The position numbers and the translations under genes were made by a program. Positions 34,569-42,724 of a DNA stretch of 64,000 bases are shown here, in pieces. The stretch covers positions 372,001-436,000 of the forward strand of contig NZ_JADPVI010000001.1 of NCBI RefSeq assembly GCF_015679325.1, given 5' to 3'. Position 1 is the stretch's first letter. The number at the start of each line of letters is the position of its first letter. The stretch is from Kaistella gelatinilytica. Lineage in GTDB: Bacteria > Bacteroidota > Bacteroidia > Flavobacteriales > Weeksellaceae. A model generated the notes under the pieces. It ran no database searches. It was not told where the DNA came from and worked only from the letters and a program-made list of their open reading frames with translations.

Positions 34569-35213
34569 TTAAAGTTTGGAAACATCAATTTGACCGGTTT
34601 TATCTTCAATCTTATAATTTAACGCTTTGGCTAAAACAAAAATATTGTCGAGATTTTCTAAAAGCTGTTTTCTGCCTTCCGCGCGAAGTCGATTTTGATT
34701 CACACTTTTATACGCATTGTCCTTTGCCGATTTCGTAATTTTTTGAAAATCCTTTTCATCAAAACGGTTGAAGAAAGAATCATCGAGGGACTGAATTTCT
34801 ACACTGGGCGTAATTCTTACATCTGCATTTGGCAATTCTTTGATGATCAATTTTTTGTTGATCGAATCGACCTCGAGTTTCATTTTGGTGAGATCGTACG
34901 AAACCTGAGCATTGGTCTTTGTAAAGGTGATGAGTTCTTTTTCAATTTTTGGCAACATTCCTCCTAAAAGCTCCGAAGAAATTTTGGTTTTCTGCATGCT
35001 CGAAAAATCCTGCTCCATAACCACCAGTTTATTCATTTTCGTGATTTGATTGGTGATAATGTAATAATCGTTTTGAACTTTGTCTTCGGATTTTTTGGTG
35101 ATCGCATTCCAGATTAAAAACAGAAGAAGCATTGCCGCAGCTCCTAAAACGAACGCTATAACTATTTTGTTTGTTTTCAATTTATTTAAGTAGATCTTTA
35201 AATGAGGTATCAT
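34569..35213 (-). CDS. DUF4230 membrane-anchored protein
   Basis: 214 residues. A single N-terminal transmembrane helix (about 17-38, KIVIAFVLGAAAMLLLFLIW) follows a short basic cytoplasmic start; the rest would face the periplasm. The body matches DUF4230 as I know it: QITKMNKLVVMEQDFSSMQKT, ALITFTKTNAQVSYDLTKMKL, a short strand-rich region (IKELPNADVRITPSVEI) and a helical end (NRLRAEGRKQLLENLDNIFVLAKALNY). Function unknown. Its start overlaps the end of the thioredoxin-like gene by 32 bases, so the two are almost certainly co-translated. Confidence 0.75.
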   Translation of the reverse strand: MIPHLKIYLNKLKTNKIVIAFVLGAAAMLLLFLIWNAITKKSEDKVQNDYYIITNQITKMNKLVVMEQDFSSMQKTKISSELLGGMLPKIEKELITFTKTNAQVSYDLTKMKLEVDSINKKLIIKELPNADVRITPSVEIQSLDDSFFNRFDEKDFQKITKSAKDNAYKSVNQNRLRAEGRKQLLENLDNIFVLAKALNYKIEDKTGQIDVSKL

Positions 35214-35742
35214 CTTTTTTCAGAATTTCAACCAAGTCTCTCTCGAGATAACCTGATTGAGGACTTTCAATAATCCGGCCAATTTCTTTGCCATATTTTT
35301 GAACGATTACGGTGGGAACTTTCTGAATGTTGTAAGGACCTTCTTCACCACCGGGAGCTTCTTTTTTACGGTTTACTGCAATAATATCCACTTTGTTCTC
35401 TGGATAATTTACGGCTTCCAAAATTTTAAATAATCTCGGAACTTCGCGATGGCTGTCTTCACACCAGGTTCCCATGACCAAAGTGATGTTATACGTGTTT
35501 ATTTTTGCTTTTTTCAAGTCTGCAATTGCATTTTGATCGATCGCATAGTCATCATGTTCTTTAACGTACCATTCACTGTATGGTTCTTTCAGCAATTGAT
35601 TTTTGGTTTGATGTCCTAAAAGCATTTTTCCGTCATTTGTAGTTTGAACTTCTCTGTTAACGACCATTTTTTGAGTATTACAGGATTGAAGGGTTAAAAA
35701 TAAAGTTGTTGCAGCAAGTAGAGCCTGAGATATCTTTTTCAT
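35182..35742 (-). CDS. Thioredoxin-like lipoprotein with a CxxS active site
   Basis: 186 residues. Lipoprotein signal (MKKISQALLAATTLFLTLQSC, lipidated Cys21). A thioredoxin fold follows from about 65: strand TYNITLVMGTWCEDSHREVPRL holds Trp93-Cys94-x-x-Ser97 in place of WCxxC, then VDIIAVNRKK, and the cis-Pro loop VPTVIVQKYGKEIGRI. With only one active-site Cys it cannot act as a classical dithiol oxidoreductase; a monothiol, isomerase-like or binding role is possible. It overlaps the DUF4230 gene by 32 bases. The pairing suggests a joint function at the inner membrane. Confidence 0.8.
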   Translation of the reverse strand: MKKISQALLAATTLFLTLQSCNTQKMVVNREVQTTNDGKMLLGHQTKNQLLKEPYSEWYVKEHDDYAIDQNAIADLKKAKINTYNITLVMGTWCEDSHREVPRLFKILEAVNYPENKVDIIAVNRKKEAPGGEEGPYNIQKVPTVIVQKYGKEIGRIIESPQSGYLERDLVEILKKDDTSFKDLLK

Positions 35743-35772
35743 TGAGTTGGAATAAAATTATAATTAAAAAAT

Positions 35773-36240
35773 TTAATTTTCTAAAATCGTTTTTAAATCG
35801 GCAGGAGAGTAGTATTTGTTTTTTAAAACCTTGTGATCCGTTTTACGGTGAACATTAATCTTTTCACCAGATTTCTCCGAAAAAGCATCTTCTCCCTTTT
35901 CTTTATAAAATTCGATGGTTTCATCTGCTTCCTTTTGACTGGAGCAAGCTTTCGACATATTAGATCGCTGAACTTCATTAAAAAGTGCTGGAAATTTTTC
36001 GCCTAGACCAAATTCTAGAACTGCGCCACTTAAAACATACTGAAGATCGCACAAAGCATCGGCAATTTCTACCAGATCATTATCGGCAATGGCTTCTTTC
36101 AATTCATTTAATTCTTCCTGTAAAAGGGAAACTCTCAATTCGCATCTTTCTTTGGACGGAATTTGAGGTTTTTCTAAAATCGGAGCATTAAAGGTTTTGT
36201 GAAATTCTGCAACCTGATTCAGCGCGTCTATTTTTTCCAT
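35773..36240 (-). CDS. MazG-like nucleoside triphosphate pyrophosphohydrolase
   Basis: 155 residues. All-alpha MazG/PRA-PH-type fold with the metal-binding motifs LLQEELNELKEAIADND (ExxE) and EIADALCDLQYVLSGAVLEFG (ExxD) at about 40-80. The C-terminal part (VQRSNMSKACSSQKEADETIEFYKEKG ... VLKNKYYSPADLKTILE) is typical of the HAD/PRA-PH-like subfamily of dNTP pyrophosphatases found in phages and Bacteroidota. It probably removes aberrant or excess (d)NTPs, releasing pyrophosphate. It is 31 bases upstream of the thioredoxin-like gene on the same strand. Confidence 0.82.
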   Translation of the reverse strand: MEKIDALNQVAEFHKTFNAPILEKPQIPSKERCELRVSLLQEELNELKEAIADNDLVEIADALCDLQYVLSGAVLEFGLGEKFPALFNEVQRSNMSKACSSQKEADETIEFYKEKGEDAFSEKSGEKINVHRKTDHKVLKNKYYSPADLKTILEN

Positions 36241-36256
36241 TAAATTTTAATTTGAA

Positions 36257-36264
36257 CAAAGATA
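36257..36264 (-). promoter_or_regulatory. -7 box for the MazG-like gene
   Basis: Minus-strand TATCTTTG, 16 bases upstream of the ATG at 36240; probably drives MazG, thioredoxin-like and DUF4230 genes. Confidence 0.6.
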
Positions 36265-36406
36265 AACATTCAGTTTAATAAATTGAAATGGCTCAAGAAA
36301 ACAATGTTTATTTAAGCACTATTCATGGCAGATTTTTTTTAAATTTTTAATCACGAAGATCACTTAAAATCTTTCAGGCAGGAACCCAAGAACTTCAAAT
36401 TTCTAT

Positions 36407-36775
36407 TTATTCACAAATATTCATCTGTAAAACTCTGCCATCATTATTGAACATTTTCCCGCTGAAGCATCCGTCATCTCGTTTTTTTAAAACACAGTTT
36501 GCCGAAATATTCCCTTTTGTCAATTCGTTCAGGTGCAGATCATTATTCATCGCGATCCCGGAAAGTTCATATAACTGGTCCTGTTTTTTATCATAGGAGT
36601 ATGTTCCTTTGACGGCTGTAGATTTACTGTTAAAAGATAATTTAAACGTAGCTTCTAATTTCCCTACCTTTCCGTGGTATATTTTTTCAATATTTTCTAC
36701 AAGATGTAAAGGATTGTTGTTGTCGTGTAATGAATTTGGCGATGGTGATTCAGTGCATAAATTAATCCTCCTCAT
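36407..36775 (-). CDS. Hypothetical protein, N-terminus uncertain
   Basis: 122 residues from the ATG at 36775. The body has a beta-rich pattern of alternating residues (KVGKLEATFKLSFNSKSTAVKGTYSYDKKQDQLYELSGIAMNNDLHLNEL, then CFSGKMFNNDGRVLQMNICE), resembling small proteins that wrap a hydrophobic cavity. The first 20 residues are polar, with no signal peptide. An overlapping 25-codon ORF ends exactly at this start (see next entry); the frame is also open upstream without a start through a Cys-rich stretch (to about 36837). A frameshift in the real gene is therefore possible. I do not recognise the family. Confidence 0.55.
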   Translation of the reverse strand: MRRINLCTESPSPNSLHDNNNPLHLVENIEKIYHGKVGKLEATFKLSFNSKSTAVKGTYSYDKKQDQLYELSGIAMNNDLHLNELTKGNISANCVLKKRDDGCFSGKMFNNDGRVLQMNICE

Positions 36776-36849
36776 GCAGTCATTAAGGTCGCAATTGCGG
36801 TAATCGTGACCGCAATCGATGTTTTCTCGGTTTTGTTTTCAGTTGTCAT
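36772..36849 (-). CDS. 25-codon ORF overlapping the hypothetical gene by ATGA
   Basis: Reads MTTENKTEKTSIAVTITAIATLMTA, a polar start followed by a hydrophobic stretch like a signal peptide or membrane helix. Its TGA overlaps the ATG of the next gene. If one base were added at the junction the text would run LMTAC-RRINLC, a lipobox. It may be the severed N-terminus of that gene, a coupled leader, or chance. Confidence 0.3.
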   Translation of the reverse strand: MTTENKTEKTSIAVTITAIATLMTA

Positions 36850-36898
36850 TTGTGTAGTTTTTGTTATTATAAAATTAATAAAAATTTGAACACAAAAA

Positions 36899-36922
36899 AA
36901 AGCACCTTAAAAAAGATGCTTT
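36899..36922 (-). terminator. Terminator of the acyl-CoA dehydrogenase gene
   Basis: AAAGCACCTT / AAGATGCTTT arms with one mismatch and a minus-strand T run, 22 bases after the stop. Confidence 0.7.
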
Positions 36923-36944
36923 GTATATCATAAAATTGCAGTTG

Positions 36945-38084
36945 CTATTTTGAAATTTCTCTTCCAATAACCAGTCTCTGGATTTCAGAAGTTCCTTCGC
37001 CAATCGTACATAATTTTGAATCTCTGTAGAATTTCTCAGCCGGGAAATCTTTCGTGTAACCATAACCGCCAAAAACCTGAACAGCGTTGTTTGCAATTCT
37101 TACACAAGCTTCAGAAGCGTATAGTTTGGCCATTGCGCCTTCCTTAGTCATCGGTTGTTTTGCATTTTTCAAATTGGAAGCACGTTGAATTAAAAGTTCA
37201 GCAGCATCAATTTCTGTTGCCATATCTGCCAGCATAAAATTGATCGCCTGGAATTGATTGATCGCTTTACCGAACTGATGTCTTTCCAGTGAATATTTTA
37301 AAGCTGCTTTGTAAGCTCCTCTTGCTGTTCCTAAACTTAAGGCAGCGATAGAAATACGACCACCATCTAAAATTTTCATGGCTTGTTTAAAACCTGAACC
37401 AACTTCTCCTAAACGGTTTGCATCTGAAACTCTTACATTATCAAAGATCAATTCTGCAGTTTCGGAAGCACGCATTCCTAATTTATTTTCTTTTTTTCCA
37501 GAGGTAAAACCAGGTGTTCCTTTTTCTATAACAAAAGCTGTAGAATTATTTTTTGCTCCTTTTTCTCCAGTTCTGGTCATAACGACTGCTATGTCACCGG
37601 AAATAGCGTGGGTTATAAAGTTTTTAGCACCATTGATGATCCAGTCATCGCCATCTTTCACAGCAGTTGTACTCATGCCACCAGAATCAGATCCTGTGTT
37701 ATGTTCAGTTAAACCCCATGCTCCGATTACTTTTCCGGAAGCTAATTGTGGCAACCAGCGGTGTCTTTGTTCTTCACTTCCAAATTCGTAAATATGATTT
37801 GTGCAAAGTGAATTATGTGCTGCAACAGACAATCCGATAGAAGGATCAACCTGTGAGATCTCATCTAAAATCGTTACGTATTCATGATAACCTAATCCGG
37901 AACCACCATATTCTTCGGGAATTACAATTCCCATAAAACCCATATCTCCTAATTCGTGGAACAATTCTACGGGGAAAGTCTGGCTTTCGTCCCAATCCAT
38001 AATGTTCGGTCTGATCTTTTTTTCTGCGAAGTCTCTCGCAGTTTCTGCGATCATATTAATGTTGTGTAAAGTATCACTATTCAT
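36945..38084 (-). CDS. Acyl-CoA dehydrogenase
   Basis: 379 residues, standard length. FAD-dependent alpha,beta-dehydrogenation of acyl-CoA thioesters, the first step of fatty-acid or branched-chain acyl-CoA breakdown. N-terminal helical domain, then the beta domain with the signature GAWGLTEHNTGSDSGGM (about 120-136) and WIINGAKNFITHA, then the C-terminal helical domain with FGKAINQFQAINFMLADMATEI and the catalytic Glu region YGYTKDFPAEKFYRDSKLCTIGEGTSEIQRLVIGR. The catalytic base position (Glu in IGEGTSEIQ) matches short/medium-chain members. Chain-length preference cannot be read off. Single-gene unit. Confidence 0.94.
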   Translation of the reverse strand: MNSDTLHNINMIAETARDFAEKKIRPNIMDWDESQTFPVELFHELGDMGFMGIVIPEEYGGSGLGYHEYVTILDEISQVDPSIGLSVAAHNSLCTNHIYEFGSEEQRHRWLPQLASGKVIGAWGLTEHNTGSDSGGMSTTAVKDGDDWIINGAKNFITHAISGDIAVVMTRTGEKGAKNNSTAFVIEKGTPGFTSGKKENKLGMRASETAELIFDNVRVSDANRLGEVGSGFKQAMKILDGGRISIAALSLGTARGAYKAALKYSLERHQFGKAINQFQAINFMLADMATEIDAAELLIQRASNLKNAKQPMTKEGAMAKLYASEACVRIANNAVQVFGGYGYTKDFPAEKFYRDSKLCTIGEGTSEIQRLVIGREISK

Positions 38085-38100
38085 ATCAAATATTTGTTTT

Positions 38101-38108
38101 CAAAGATA
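38101..38108 (-). promoter_or_regulatory. -7 box for the acyl-CoA dehydrogenase gene
   Basis: Minus-strand TATCTTTG, 16 bases upstream of the ATG at 38084. Confidence 0.6.
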
Positions 38109-38275
38109 ATTAAAATGCTCAAGTCTGAAAACACTTTTTTTAAGAAAAATGTTATGCTGTGATCGGTTCATTTAGATAATCATCAGTTTGAAATTTTAAT
38201 TTCTCTAAACTTTAATATGAAAAATACTTTTTGATGTACTTAATTATCTACTTTAGCAATCCAAAATTTTTAGTA

Positions 38276-40147
38276 ATGAAAAGAATTCTACTTTTTTGTT
38301 TTTTAATTCCTTTTATAGGATTTGCTCAGATTCCATCGGGATATTATGATGGGACCTCAACGTTGACAGGTTATGCTCTGAAGTCCAAACTTCACGATAT
38401 TATTGCCAAAAAAACGATCAGTTGGCATTATGGTGATCTGCAGAATTTTTATAACCAGACCGATGTTGATAAATATTATGATTATGATGCATCGAATACG
38501 ACCATTTTATTAGATATGTATTCTAATAATCCGACAGGAACCACCGCTTATCATTATACCAGTGCGCAAATGATCGGTTCTGCAAATGCGGAAGGATTGG
38601 GTTGGAATAGAGAGCATATGATGCCGCAAAGTTCGTTTAACAGTAATTATCCGATGTATTCAGACTTATTTTTTGTGATCCCAACAGATGCAAGAATTAA
38701 TCAGCTGCGAAGTAATTATCCGTACGGAATGGCGGGAACAACGAATTACTGGTTGTTTACGAACGGTTCTAAAATTAATAAAAACGGCACGCCAAATTCC
38801 GGATATACAGGAAGAGTGTATGAGCCAATTAATGAGTTTAAAGGCGACATCGCAAGAAGCTTATTATATTTCGCTGTTCGATACGAAGGTAAACTCAACT
38901 CTTTTAATTTTTATAATGGAACTTCGCCCGCGAATGACACGAGTCCATTAGATGGAACGGAAGAAAAAGCTTTTGAAAACTGGTACATTGCCATGTTGCT
39001 CCAATGGAATAATCAGGATCCCGTGTCCCAGAAGGAAATTGACAGAAACAACGCAGTTTATAACATTCAGAAAAACAGAAATCCTTTTATCGACCATCCT
39101 GAATGGGTTAATTTGATCTGGTCACAAACTCCCGCGACTGTTGCTCCACAAGCTGCTTCAAATTTAGCCAGCTCACAAACCAGTGCGTATTTTGTTAATT
39201 TAAACTGGACTCCGTCTGCAGATACAAACGTGATGGGTTATAAAATTTATCAAAACGGAGTTTATGTAGATTACAGCAGAACAAACACTATTATTATTGA
39301 TCACCTCACGCCGTCAACTACTTACAATTATACGGTAAAAGCTTACAACAGCAGCTACATGGAGTCTGCTGAAAGTAATTTATTACCAGTAACCACTCTT
39401 GATTCTGATGTTTATGCGCAGGATTTAATAATCACAAAATATCTCGAAGGAACAGGTGATAACAAAGCCCTGGAAATTACCAACAAAACAGGACATCCTG
39501 TTAACATGAATAAATACCGTTTATATATTCAGTATTACAGCGGTACCAATTACTATTCTCCCGCACCTTTTGAATTGGAAGGAACTGTCGCAAATAATGA
39601 AACTTTCGTTGTTTTAAATCCAAAATCGAATTTTACATGTATTACTAATGATCAGGCGAGATTTGTTTCAGATGCACCACAAATGACTTATGACGGAAGT
39701 AACTACATCGAACTTAAATACCTTACTTCAACTGTAGAAAGTGTAGGAAGTTATGGGGTTAATAATTTCTCCACCTTAGGGAATGTATCGTTATATCGAT
39801 TGCCTTCTGTTGGTCAACCTACCAAAACCTTCGATCTTTCAGAATGGAAAGCTTATCCTTCGGATTATTGCCAGAATATAGGCAGTTTGGCTGCATCAAA
39901 TGTTAATCTTAACACAGAAAATGCATATTCTATCTATCCGAATCCGGTTGTAGGAAATACTTTATCTGTTAAAGGAATGCAAATTGAAAAAATCAAAAAT
40001 GTTTCGGTAATTGATCTTTCTGGAAAACTGATCCTTCAGGAAAATGAACCATTTAAGAACAATAATACTTTAGATGTTCATCAATTGAAAAGTGGTGTTT
40101 ATATTCTACAGCTTGATGACCAATCAGTCAAGTTTATTAAAAAATAA
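38276..40147 (+). CDS. Secreted endonuclease I-family nuclease with FnIII, lamin-tail-like and T9SS domains
   Basis: 623 residues from the ATG at 38276, which begins a good signal peptide (MKRILLFCFLIPFIGFAQ); an earlier in-frame ATG at 38231 adds 15 residues of no clear use. The endonuclease I domain (about 20-270) carries the conserved GWNREHMMPQSSFN motif with its His/Gln/Ser and Asn residues that bind Mg2+, and TDARINQLRSNYPYG. A fibronectin type III domain (about 290-375), a lamin-tail-like domain (about 385-510, LIITKYLEGTGDNKALEITN) and a T9SS type A domain (IYPNPVVGNTLSV ... SVKFIKK) follow. It probably degrades extracellular DNA or RNA for phosphate, nucleosides or biofilm turnover. 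Confidence 0.92.
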   Translation: MKRILLFCFLIPFIGFAQIPSGYYDGTSTLTGYALKSKLHDIIAKKTISWHYGDLQNFYNQTDVDKYYDYDASNTTILLDMYSNNPTGTTAYHYTSAQMIGSANAEGLGWNREHMMPQSSFNSNYPMYSDLFFVIPTDARINQLRSNYPYGMAGTTNYWLFTNGSKINKNGTPNSGYTGRVYEPINEFKGDIARSLLYFAVRYEGKLNSFNFYNGTSPANDTSPLDGTEEKAFENWYIAMLLQWNNQDPVSQKEIDRNNAVYNIQKNRNPFIDHPEWVNLIWSQTPATVAPQAASNLASSQTSAYFVNLNWTPSADTNVMGYKIYQNGVYVDYSRTNTIIIDHLTPSTTYNYTVKAYNSSYMESAESNLLPVTTLDSDVYAQDLIITKYLEGTGDNKALEITNKTGHPVNMNKYRLYIQYYSGTNYYSPAPFELEGTVANNETFVVLNPKSNFTCITNDQARFVSDAPQMTYDGSNYIELKYLTSTVESVGSYGVNNFSTLGNVSLYRLPSVGQPTKTFDLSEWKAYPSDYCQNIGSLAASNVNLNTENAYSIYPNPVVGNTLSVKGMQIEKIKNVSVIDLSGKLILQENEPFKNNNTLDVHQLKSGVYILQLDDQSVKFIKK

Positions 40148-40171
40148 ATAAAATTCTAAATTTCATAAAAT

Positions 40172-40200
40172 CCCATCAATTTATTTTGATGGGTTTTTTT
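40172..40200 (+). terminator. Terminator of the secreted endonuclease gene
   Basis: CCCATCAA (40172-40179) / TTGATGGG (40186-40193) plus T8. The CCCATCAA...TTGATGGG stem is also used by the rplS terminator and its copy. Confidence 0.85.
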
Positions 40201-40210
40201 TTAGCGAAAT

Positions 40211-41617
40211 TTAATCTTGAGCCAAATATAATTTCATTCTCGCTTCGTATTCTGGTTTTACTTTAATAAAATTGAAGATTTTTTTATTGTTCGGCGATGT
40301 ACTTCGGATGTAGATGATCTTATCTGCAGAATATTTAAAATATGGATGGTTTTTCAGCCATTCTTCTGGAGCTTCTGACAAAGTATATTTCACGATTCTC
40401 GATTGATCCAGTCGTGCGACTGCGATCAATTTTTGGGCTAAATCTTTATCAATTTCATACGTGTCGATAATTTGCTGCATGTTTGCAAAACCTCCTAATT
40501 TCTTTCGGAAACTCAGCATCATTGCGGCGCTCTTCTCATCGAAACCAAATTCGACCATTTGTTTAAATGTAATTTGATTCAAATCAATTTTTGAAAAATC
40601 TGTTTTAGATTCAGAAGCAATTGTCTTAGATTCCGAAGAGTAGTTTCCCTCTTGTTTACTTCTGGAAGTGGTTTTAATATTTTCAGGATTTAAAATGATG
40701 AAAGGTTTGATTTCTTCCATTTTTTCTGCGGAAATAACGAAACAGCTTGCGATATCGTCAATGTTTTTGAAACTGCCTTTCAAATTTCTATCGCGATAAT
40801 TTAAAATTACTTGTGCTTGTTTTTCAGAGAAACCTAATTTTCTCCAACCTTCGAAATCAGTCGTATTAGGATCAAAATTTTGATAAGCAGTTTTGGCTTT
40901 TTCAGTTGGTGTGCTTTTAAATTTTGAAGAGGGAGAATAGTTTTCCGGCGTATTTTCCGGCAGTAAAAGATAAGGAGCCATTTTGCGATAATTATCCTCA
41001 GTGATCATAAAACAAGCTTTGAATTTTTCCTTGCTTAGAAAACTTCCGCCTAAATAATTTTTATATTTTAAAATAGAGGTTGCCTGATTTTCGGTAAAAC
41101 CCATTTTTACAAAATCATTTACACTAAAGTTGTCAGGATTGAATTTCCCTGGAATAATAAGGTCTTTTTTCTTAAAAGTTTTGTAATTGTTGGAATAGTT
41201 ACCGGAACTTTTATATCCACCTGAAGAGTAGCTTTTATAAGCAGATGAGCCAGTTTCGGGCAACAAAATATAAGCTTCCAGTTCATTAAATTTCTCTGGG
41301 GAGATCGCGTAACATTTTTTGAGTTGTGCTTTTGATGTGAAATTTCCACCGACTACTTCTTTGTATTTCAAAATGGTCGCAACTTTTCTTTCTGTAAATC
41401 CCAATTTTGCCCAACCTTCTTCTGTTAACTCATTTGGATTAAATTCTTTTAAAGGAATTTTTTCTGAAGCGATATACTCCTCAGTCTTAAAAGTGGGAGT
41501 CGAGGAAGGTTGATTTTTGCTGTTAAAATAAAGTAAACTTGAAAATAGGATCGTCCCGGAAGTGGCGAATCCTAAAAAGTAATTTTTGGCGGCGGAGAAT
41601 TGTATGTGGAAACTCAT
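40211..41617 (-). CDS. Membrane-anchored protein with four helix-hairpin-helix repeats
   Basis: 468 residues from the ATG at 41617 (MSFHIQFSAAKNYFLGFATSG); an in-frame start ten codons earlier adds nothing recognisable. A transmembrane or signal helix lies at about 13-31. Four modules of about 60 residues with spacing of 85-100 follow, each like GWAKLGFTERKVATILKYKEVVGG-F-S-LKKCYAISPEKF: ComEA-type helix-hairpin-helix units in which a G-h-G hairpin is seen as GGNF/GGSF/KGSF/GGFA. The linkers are Ser/Lys-rich. ComEA-like repeats bind DNA during natural transformation in other bacteria, so a DNA-uptake or surface DNA-binding role is possible; the arrangement of four repeats in one protein is typical of Bacteroidota paralogues with unknown role. 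Confidence 0.78.
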   Translation of the reverse strand: MSFHIQFSAAKNYFLGFATSGTILFSSLLYFNSKNQPSSTPTFKTEEYIASEKIPLKEFNPNELTEEGWAKLGFTERKVATILKYKEVVGGNFTSKAQLKKCYAISPEKFNELEAYILLPETGSSAYKSYSSGGYKSSGNYSNNYKTFKKKDLIIPGKFNPDNFSVNDFVKMGFTENQATSILKYKNYLGGSFLSKEKFKACFMITEDNYRKMAPYLLLPENTPENYSPSSKFKSTPTEKAKTAYQNFDPNTTDFEGWRKLGFSEKQAQVILNYRDRNLKGSFKNIDDIASCFVISAEKMEEIKPFIILNPENIKTTSRSKQEGNYSSESKTIASESKTDFSKIDLNQITFKQMVEFGFDEKSAAMMLSFRKKLGGFANMQQIIDTYEIDKDLAQKLIAVARLDQSRIVKYTLSEAPEEWLKNHPYFKYSADKIIYIRSTSPNNKKIFNFIKVKPEYEARMKLYLAQD

Positions 41618-41632
41618 GGCGTTATATTTATG

Positions 41633-41640
41633 CAAACATA
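41633..41640 (-). promoter_or_regulatory. -7 box for the HhH protein gene
   Basis: Minus-strand TATGTTTG, 15 bases upstream of the chosen ATG at 41617, which it supports over the earlier start (that would lie inside the box region). Confidence 0.6.
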
Positions 41641-41702
41641 ACCTCATTCAAGAAAAAAATCGCGGGTAAATTTACCCTTTTGATATAGTGAATTAACCCA
41701 TT

Positions 41703-42044
41703 TTATTCGGGTTTTTCCACCAGAGAATCTTTCAATTTTTGTAACTCTGCTTTTACGAATTCCAACCGGTCAATCATACTCACGGTTTCAGAAATTTTAG
41801 AATTGGTCGTCACTGCAATTCGGGCGCCGTCTAAAGTATACCCTTTCTCTTTAACGAGATGGTAAATGATTTTCAGATTTTTAATGTCTTCCGGCGTAAA
41901 ATAGCGATTCCCCTTTTTATTTTTTTTAGGCTTAATGATGGGGAATTCTTTCTCCCAATACCGAATAAGCGACGCGTTCACATCAAATGCTTTTGCGACT
42001 TCACCGATGGAATAGTAGAGTTTGTCTGGTAGATTTAGTTTCAT
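41703..42044 (-). CDS. MerR-family transcriptional regulator
   Basis: 113 residues. The N-terminal winged helix reads YYSIGEVAKAFDVNASLIRYWEKEFPIIKPKKNKKGNRYFTPEDIKNLKIIYHLVKEKGYTLDGARIAV, diagnostic of MerR. The remaining about 40 residues form a short coiled coil for dimerisation. No metal-binding Cys set is present, so it is not a typical metal sensor; similar short MerR proteins occur next to peptidase or HhH genes in flavobacteria. The target is unknown. It is 85 bases downstream-side of the HhH gene on the same strand. Confidence 0.88.
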   Translation of the reverse strand: MKLNLPDKLYYSIGEVAKAFDVNASLIRYWEKEFPIIKPKKNKKGNRYFTPEDIKNLKIIYHLVKEKGYTLDGARIAVTTNSKISETVSMIDRLEFVKAELQKLKDSLVEKPE

Positions 42045-42086
42045 GAAATGTCGATCAGAAATTTAAGATTCGAATAATGAAAGGTA

Positions 42087-42377
42087 TTAAAGTTCAATTG
42101 AAATTTTAACTTTTCCACCCAATCCTTTTTCAACGATGTCAAATAAAGTTTTTAGGGTCAAATTACTCCCATTATTTTCGATTTTTGAAATATACTCCCG
42201 TTTTTTATCTACCAAATTTGCTAATTCTGTTTGGGTAAGTTGCTTCTCTTCACGTGCTTTCTTTAACTGTAAACCAATTTTAAAAGATTCAAAATCTCTG
42301 TCTAATTCATCACGTCTTTCTGTTCCTGCCTTTCCGTAAACATCATCTTTTATTTTTTGCCAACTTTTAGTTTCCAT
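42087..42377 (-). CDS. XRE-family antitoxin, HigA-like
   Basis: 96 residues. A C-terminal Cro/C1 helix-turn-helix spans about 33-88 (LQLKKAREEKQLTQTELANLVDKKREYISKIENNGSNLTLKTLFDIVEKGLG). The N-terminal 30 residues are charged. It overlaps the upstream toxin gene by 11 bases, the reverse of the usual antitoxin-first order and typical of the HigBA group. It should bind and neutralise the toxin and repress the shared promoter. Confidence 0.88.
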   Translation of the reverse strand: METKSWQKIKDDVYGKAGTERRDELDRDFESFKIGLQLKKAREEKQLTQTELANLVDKKREYISKIENNGSNLTLKTLFDIVEKGLGGKVKISIEL

Positions 42378-42720
42378 TATCTCTAGATTTTTGTTCGTAA
42401 TATTCAGCCATTATTTTTAAGGCTTTTTCAATTTCATTCTTAGGTGTTTTCTGTGTTTTCTTTTGAAAAGCATTCATTAAAACAACCAATTTTTCTCCGT
42501 TAAAAAAGCAAAAAACTCTCCAAATGTTCGATCCTAATTGTATTCTCGCTTCGTAAAGACCTTCAGTTCCAACAATATGTTTTAAATAGTTTGAGGGAAC
42601 ACGTTCCAAAGTTTCAATTGCTTCAATAATTTTATAAATCTTATTTTGAACCTTGATGTTTTGGCTCAAAATAAAATCTTCGAAATAGTTTTTAAAGGCA
42701 ATAACTTTTCGGACTTTCAT
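42367..42720 (-). CDS. RelE/HigB-type mRNA interferase toxin (Gp49 family)
   Basis: 117 residues. The HigB/Gp49-type RelE fold is recognised from VIAFKNYFEDFILSQNIKVQNKIYKIIEAIETLERVPSNYLKHIVGTEGLYEARIQLGSNIWRVFCFFNGEKLVVLMNAFQKKTQKTP: the KHI-GLYE-R-WRVFCFF pattern and the Lys-rich KKTQKTPKNEIEKA tail. Such toxins cleave mRNA on the ribosome. It is preceded by a perfect -7 box only five bases from the ATG and followed by the antitoxin gene. Confidence 0.88.
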   Translation of the reverse strand: MKVRKVIAFKNYFEDFILSQNIKVQNKIYKIIEAIETLERVPSNYLKHIVGTEGLYEARIQLGSNIWRVFCFFNGEKLVVLMNAFQKKTQKTPKNEIEKALKIMAEYYEQKSRDNGN

Positions 42721-42724
42721 TTTA

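Noticed and set aside
35773-36240. MazG-like gene as part of a toxin-antitoxin or defence module
   Set aside because: Its neighbours are a thioredoxin-like lipoprotein and DUF4230 protein in one unit; no toxin is adjacent, so a housekeeping nucleotide-cleaning role is more likely.
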